From the NCBI GenBank assembly GCA_900554815.1, contig USIO01000011.1, positions 1 to 50,200 on the forward strand: a stretch of DNA of 50,200 nt. The letters run 5' to 3'. Made by a program: the position numbers and the translations under genes. This document shows positions 45,240 to 50,200 of the stretch, piece by piece; positions within the stretch are counted from its first letter, which is position 1, and every line of letters starts with the position of its first letter. The notes below the pieces were generated by a model. It ran no database searches. It saw only the letters and a program-made list of their open reading frames with translations, and had not been told where the DNA came from. The stretch is from an uncultured Clostridium sp. (GTDB lineage: Bacteria > Bacillota > Clostridia > TANB77 > CAG-508).

Positions 45240-45268
45240 TTGCATATTTTCTTACGGTTTAGTATAAT
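45240..45268 (+). promoter_or_regulatory. Promoter of gyrA
   Basis: TTGCAT (45240-45245), 17-bp spacer, TATAAT (45263-45268), 35 nt before the start; gyrA can be expressed apart from the cassette. Confidence 0.65.
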
Positions 45269-45303
45269 ACAAAAGAAATACAAAAAGAAAAGAGGTAATA
45301 ATT

Positions 45304-47743
45304 TTGGAAGAAAATGCAGAAAATATTATTAACAGAGATATTGAAGTAGAAATGAGAACCTCTTACATTGACTATGCAATGAGTGTAATTGTTCAACGTG
45401 CATTACCAGATGTTAGAGATGGATTAAAACCTGTACATAGAAGAATACTATATGCAATGTATGAAGACCGGAATCACTTCAGATAAACCATACAGAAAAT
45501 GTGCTAACACAGTTGGATCTGTTTTAGGAAGATATCATCCACATGGAGATTCTTCTGTTTATGATGCAATGGTTAGAATGGCACAAGACTTTTCATTAAG
45601 ATATCCATTAATTGATGGACATGGAAACTTTGGATCTATTGATGGCGATGGAGCTGCTGCAATGAGGTATACAGAAGCAAGAATGGCAAAAATTGCAGAA
45701 CAAATGCTAGTAGATATTGAAAAAAATACTGTTAATTTTATGCCAAATTATGATGATAGACTAAAAGAACCTGTTGTTTTACCATCAAAAATACCAACTT
45801 TATTAATTAATGGTTCATCTGGAATTGCAGTAGGAATGGCAACAAACATACCTCCACATAACCTAACAGAAGTAATAAATGGAATTATAAAAATTATAGA
45901 AGAAGATAATGTTACAGATGACCAACTTATTGAAATTATTAAAGGACCAGATTTCCCAACTGAAGGAATTATATTAGGAAGGGAAGGAATAAAAAAAGCA
46001 TATTCAACAGGTAAAGGAAAAATAATAGTAAGAGCAGAAGCAGAAATTGAAGAAATGAGTGGAAATAGACAAAGAATTATTGTAAGATCTTTACCATACC
46101 AAGTAAATAAAGCAAAATTAATAGAAAATATTGCATCATTAGTTAGAGAAAAAAGGATTGAAGGAATTTCAGAATTAAGAGATGAATCAGATAGAAACGA
46201 TAAAGTAAGAATTGTAATTGAATTAAAAAGAGATGCTAATTCACAAGTTGTTTTAAATCAATTATATAAAAATACTCAAATGCAAGATACTTTTGGTGTA
46301 ATAATGTTAGCATTAGTTAATGGAGAACCAAAAATACTTACATTAAGGCAATGTTTAAACTATTATATAGAACATAGAAAAGATGTTGTATTAAGAAGAA
46401 CAAAATTTGATTTAGAAAAAGCAGAAGCAAGAGCACATATTTTAGAAGGTTTAAAAATTGCATTAGACAATATTGATGAGGTAATTAATATTATTCGTTC
46501 TGCTTATGATGATGCTAAAGAAAGATTAATAGAAAGATTTAAACTTTCTGAAATACAAGCACAAGCAATTTTAGATATGAGATTAAAAACTTTATCTGGA
46601 TTACAAAGAGAAAAAATAGATGAAGAATATAATGAATTAATGAAATTAATTGCTTATTTAAAAGATGTTTTAGGAAGTGAAAAATTAGTTTTTGATATTA
46701 TAAAAAAAGAACTTATAGAAATAAAAGAAAAATTTGGTGATGAAAGAAAAACTAAAATTGTTGCTTCAGAAGGAGAAATCGATGTTGAAGATTTAATTAA
46801 GGAAGAACAAAATGTAGTAGCTCTAACTCATTTTGGCTATATAAAAAGAATGCCAATAGATACATATAAAAGCCAAAAAAGAGGAGGAAAAGGAATTACT
46901 GGAATTGCAACAAGAGAGGAAGATTTTGTTAAAGACATTTTTACAATGTCTACACATGATACAATTCTTTTCTTTAGTAATAAAGGAAAATTATACCGAC
47001 TAAGAGGATATGAAATTCCAGAAGCGGGAAGAACAGCAAAAGGAACTGCAATTGTTAATCTGCTTAGCCTTGATTCAGGAGAAAGAATATCTGCCATTAT
47101 ACCAATACAAAATTTTGCAGAAGGAAAATATTTATTATTTGCAACAAGAAATGGATTAATAAAAAAGACAGCATTAACAGAATATAATTCTGCAAGAAAA
47201 ACAGGATTACAAGCAATTACCTTAAAAGATAATGATGAATTAATAGGAGTAAGGCTAACCGATGGACAAGATAATATAGTTCTTGTTACTACAGAAGGAA
47301 TGTGCATTACTTTTGATGAAAAAGATGTAAGACCAATGGGAAGAGTATCTCAAGGTGTTATTGGAATGAGAATTGACAAGAATGACAGTGTTATTGGAAT
47401 GGAGTCAATTATATCAGGAAGTAAAGCAACCTTACTTGCTATTACAGAAAACGGATTTGGAAAAAGAACAGAGTTAGAAGAATATAGAGTACAAACTAGA
47501 GGAGGAAAAGGAGTTATTACATATAAAATAACCCCAAAAACTGGAAATATTGTTGGAATTAGAATTGTAAATGAAAATGATGATGTAATGTTAATTACAG
47601 ACACTGGTACAATAATTAGAATTAATGTAAAAGATATTAGTGTTTTAGGTAGAAGCACACAAGGTGTAACTCTAATGAGAACAAATGAAGGAAAAGTTGT
47701 TAGTATTGAAAAAATTTCTGAACAAGAAGTGGAAGAAGATTAA
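45304..47743 (+). CDS. gyrA: DNA gyrase subunit A, read through a CGG +1 shift
   Basis: 812 aa when C 45469 is skipped. Start TTG 45304 behind AGAGGTAAT: MEENAENIINRDIEVEMR. Frame zero breaks at residue 56, giving ILYAMYED-RNHFR and stop; skipping the C gives MYED-GITSDKPYRKCANTV, the standard GyrA sequence. Downstream follow HPHGDSSVYDAMVRMAQDF (quinolone region with the sensitive Ser and Asp), RYTEARM with the active-site Tyr, and six beta-pinwheel repeats of the C-terminal domain including the box QKRGGKG. Without the shift only 60 residues would be made and the active Tyr would be missing; gyrase A is essential in bacteria. Confidence 0.96.
45469..45472 (+). other. CGG +1 frameshift site in gyrA
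   Basis: Quadruplet CGGA after codon GAC; skipping the C gives Gly (GGA). Frame-zero TAA after 4 codons. Confidence 0.88.
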
Positions 47744-47777
47744 AAAATAAAACGTACTTTTGTACGTTTTATTTTTG
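47744..47777. terminator. Bidirectional terminator after gyrA
   Basis: Stem AAATAAAACGTAC/GTACGTTTTATTT, 4-nt loop, flanked by A- and T-runs; shared with the convergent helicase-loader gene. Confidence 0.88.
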
Positions 47778-48779
47778 TTTAAACCTTATATCTTCTCCAA
47801 AAAATCTACAAATATGGTAATGACCAACAAACCTTGAAACAATACGTTCTTCATAGGTGTCGAAAATATTTTTTAGGCTTAAATTAGTAGAAATAATTGT
47901 TTTTGTAATTTTATTATTTTGGTTTAAAAGTCTAGAATTTATAATATTAAATAACTCTGTAAATTTCATATTATTCATAGTTTCTGTACCTAAATCATCA
48001 ATTACTAATAAATCAACATTTAATAAATTATCTATAATATTAAAATTACAATTTTGCTTATTAAACCTATAATCAATAATTGTATCAAACATAACAGGAG
48101 CAGTTTGATAAAGAACAGTTTTTCCACTTTTTAGTAACTCATTGGCAATGCAACTAGACAAAAATGTTTTACCAAGACCAGTATTTCCAGTAAAAAGCAA
48201 ATTCTTTTCGTTTGGATTGTCAAAATTATTAATAAAATTTTGACAAATATTTTTAATAATTAAAATATTTTGCTTTGGAGAAATATCAGAATGATATTTC
48301 TCCTTATTAATTTCTGAGGAATACAAATTTAAATTAAAATTTTCAAAAGTATCTTTTTCTAAATTGCTTAAATTAGATTTATTAAATTCTAAATTATAAA
48401 GTTTTTGTTTTAAACAACCACATAAAGAAGTTTTGCCATTTTCTAAAATAAAACCTGTATCTTTACATATTTTACATTCAAAAAAAGGTTCTAAATAATC
48501 TTCTGACTTTCCAAGTTTTTTTAAAATAAGTAATTTTTCATTTTTTAATTTTTCTAGTTTTAATTTTAATTGTAATGCAATTTTTTCTTTTTCTTCAGAA
48601 GAAGCTTTTAAAATAGCAATACCATTACGAATAGAAACATTAGAAATTTCCTTTTCAATATTTTCTAATTCAGGACACAATAAATAAAGTGAAGCCTTAC
48701 GTTCTTCAAGATCTCTAATAGCAGCTCTACGTTTATAATCATATTCTGTTAGCAAAGATTTCATGTTTGTATTATTCAT
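47769..48779 (-). CDS. DnaC/DnaI-like helicase loader ATPase
   Basis: 336 aa. N-terminal coiled-coil half (residues 1-95), a zinc-binding CKICKDTGFI ... CGCL motif, and a C-terminal AAA+ domain with Walker A FTGNTGLGKTFLSSCIANEL and Walker B LLVIDDLGTE. It loads the replicative helicase, as DnaI does in Bacillus. I chose ATG 48779 because GGAGGA lies just upstream and the longer frame runs through it. It follows the DnaD-like gene after a 16-bp gap. Confidence 0.9.
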   Translation of the reverse strand: MNNTNMKSLLTEYDYKRRAAIRDLEERKASLYLLCPELENIEKEISNVSIRNGIAILKASSEEKEKIALQLKLKLEKLKNEKLLILKKLGKSEDYLEPFFECKICKDTGFILENGKTSLCGCLKQKLYNLEFNKSNLSNLEKDTFENFNLNLYSSEINKEKYHSDISPKQNILIIKNICQNFINNFDNPNEKNLLFTGNTGLGKTFLSSCIANELLKSGKTVLYQTAPVMFDTIIDYRFNKQNCNFNIIDNLLNVDLLVIDDLGTETMNNMKFTELFNIINSRLLNQNNKITKTIISTNLSLKNIFDTYEERIVSRFVGHYHICRFFGEDIRFKQK

Positions 48780-48795
48780 TATTCCTCCGAAAATA

Positions 48796-49761
48796 TTATC
48801 CATTATTAGCATATAAAGAATCTAAATTACTATAATTTCTTTGTTCATAAGATTGATAACCAGCTTTTTTCGATATTTCTTTAACTGATTTATTTTTTTC
48901 TTTCATTTTCTTTATAAATTCTTGTATTTCATTTTCTGTTTTAAATCCATGTTCTTTCCAATCTGATAACAACTTATCTAAATAATCAAAACTTGGATTA
49001 GTTTTAGATGTTGTTCTTTTTAGTGCAATATCAATTATAGGCAAAGAATATCCATAATCAATAACCCACTTTTCAATATAGGCTTCCTCAAATTGTGTTA
49101 ATGCTCTAGAAAGACTCAATTTTTTACAAATAGATTTTTTTATTTTATTTAAATTTTCTTGTTTTTGATAATAAACATCTAAATCCGAAAATGTTTTAAT
49201 GTTATTTTTACTCCAAGAATCTGCAACAGCTTGTACATAATTTCTATGTAAAGCAGATCTCTCAAAACAATAACGAAACAATGCAATCATAACTTGTTCA
49301 TCAAATTGATATTTTTTAAACCATAATTCAATATCATTATACCAAGAAGGAGACATAATTCCTTGAAAATAAGAATTATTAATATTTTCTATTGCAGAAG
49401 CACGGTATTTATTTTCAGAATTCTTAGCAATTTGCTCAGGAGATAAAGAAAGTTTTGGAGAATATAAATTTAACAATTCTTTTTCTTGTAAATTTGCAAT
49501 AATATATCCAGTAGCTTTTTTTATAATTACTCCTTCTTTTTCCCAATAAGTTAAAGCTTCTTGAATAATATGAAATGGAAGTGCTAATTTTTTTGCAAGA
49601 TCAGTTATTTTAATGTCTTTGTTATATTTAGATAAAAACAACATATATAAATATACTTTAATATAATCTCCTTTAGCACTAGATAAATATTCACTAATAA
49701 AAACATCTGGTAATTCTGTTGTAGAAAAAAGCATAGATTTATCGTTTTGTTCTAATTTCAT
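48796..49761 (-). CDS. DnaD-domain replication protein
   Basis: 321 aa. N-terminal winged helix (YIKVYLYMLFLSKYNKDIKI, ITDLAKKLALPFHIIQEALTYW), a middle domain, then two DnaD-like DDBH2 helical units ending with the YxxxIxxWxxxG-type segments WVIDYGYSLPIIDIAL and YLDKLLSDWKEHGF. Such proteins act at the replication origin and in restart with DnaI. AAAGGGG precedes ATG 49761. Operon with the loader. Confidence 0.88.
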   Translation of the reverse strand: MKLEQNDKSMLFSTTELPDVFISEYLSSAKGDYIKVYLYMLFLSKYNKDIKITDLAKKLALPFHIIQEALTYWEKEGVIIKKATGYIIANLQEKELLNLYSPKLSLSPEQIAKNSENKYRASAIENINNSYFQGIMSPSWYNDIELWFKKYQFDEQVMIALFRYCFERSALHRNYVQAVADSWSKNNIKTFSDLDVYYQKQENLNKIKKSICKKLSLSRALTQFEEAYIEKWVIDYGYSLPIIDIALKRTTSKTNPSFDYLDKLLSDWKEHGFKTENEIQEFIKKMKEKNKSVKEISKKAGYQSYEQRNYSNLDSLYANNG

Positions 49762-49856
49762 TTTTTTATCCCCTTTAAAATAAAAAATATTATAATATTT
49801 ATCTTATTTAAGTAAAAGAATTATAACATTTTAATTTTAAAGTTACAATACAGAAA

Positions 49857-50141
49857 CTATTTTTTGTAATAAAAATAAATTTTTCTATTTTTTAAGAAAC
49901 GAAAAATATAAATAAATACATAAATAATACTTTCATGGTTAATACCAATAATACTAAAAAGTAAAATAGGAAAATATAAACACACACAAATAAAAATTTT
50001 AATATTTAAGTTTGTAAAAAATAAATTATTAATAACAATTAAAAAACCTAGCCAACAAACGTTTAAAATAGCAGTAGAATAATCTATAAATCCCAAAAGC
50101 TTATGGGAAAAAGTATAATTTTGAGGAAAAATAAATTTCAA
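49857..50141 (-). CDS. Small membrane protein of unknown function
   Basis: 94 aa with about three hydrophobic segments (YSTAILNVCWLGFLIVINN, IKIFICVCLYFPILLFSIIG, ESIIYVFIYIFRFL) and a basic C terminus. Start TTG 50141 with AGGAGG 4 nt upstream, a strong site. The N terminus FIFPQNYTFSHKLLGFIDY is distinctive but I cannot assign a family. It lies 95 bp before the DnaD gene on the same strand. Confidence 0.7.
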   Translation of the reverse strand: MKFIFPQNYTFSHKLLGFIDYSTAILNVCWLGFLIVINNLFFTNLNIKIFICVCLYFPILLFSIIGINHESIIYVFIYIFRFLKNRKIYFYYKK

Positions 50142-50200
50142 ATTATCCTCCTTGTATAATATATTTAGGTTTTTAAAAGGTTACCCATAAACCTTTATAT

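Overview
The window is a very A+T-rich chromosomal segment around the replication origin of an endospore-forming, low-GC Gram-positive bacterium, most likely an uncultured member of the Clostridia. The order rpmH-rnpA-yidD-yidC-khpB-mnmE-mnmG-rsmG-parA-parB on one side of oriC and dnaA-dnaN-recF-remB-gyrB-gyrA on the other is the classic Firmicutes origin layout. spoIIR, spmA, spmB, two small coat proteins, a GerMN protein and an AbrB/SpoVT-type regulator point to sporulation. TGA, TAA and TAG are all used as stops, and release factor 1 is intact.

Layout. 1-10.2 kb: a tRNA-Lys at the left edge, a TtcA-like tRNA thiolase, PcrA helicase, a low-molecular-weight phosphatase, a ZIP metal transporter, RF1, two spore-coat proteins, phosphoglucomutase and a UDP-sugar pyrophosphorylase. 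10.3-18.6 kb: SpoIIR, MurA, an MBL hydrolase, SpmA/SpmB, AbrB-like regulator, RsmI, a TrmN6-like methylase, GerMN and hemolysin III. 18.7-24.7 kb: a giant acyl-CoA dehydratase activase, a ribbon-helix-helix protein, about 0.8 kb of T/A low-complexity DNA and two tRNA-Ser genes. 24.8-33.7 kb: the leftward origin-proximal operons. 33.7-35.7 kb: bipartite oriC flanking dnaA. 35.7-47.7 kb: the rightward dnaN-recF-remB-gyrB genes, a four-gene cassette with a VirB4-type ATPase and a TadZ/MinD-like ATPase, then gyrA. 47.8-50.2 kb: a DnaC/DnaI-like helicase loader and a DnaD-like protein, leftward.

Main discovery. Seven conserved genes (ZIP transporter, spmA, rsmI, parA, recF, virB4-like, gyrA) are interrupted by nine apparent +1 frameshifts, and all nine have the same form. 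An in-frame CGG stands at the break, and the protein continues perfectly if the C is skipped and the following GGN is read as glycine. spmA carries three such sites, which together restore the frame. Reading both strands by eye I found no in-frame CGG in any intact gene, while CGG in other phases (for example NNC-GGN) is common and harmless. Arginine is written with AGA, AGG, CGT, CGC and CGA. The most economical reading is that CGG has no normal arginine meaning here and that the ribosome skips one base at it (or reads CGGN as a four-base glycine codon), so that +1 frameshifting is a routine part of decoding even in an essential gene such as gyrA. A sequence artefact cannot be excluded from one sequence, but the phase, base and context of the sites argue against it.
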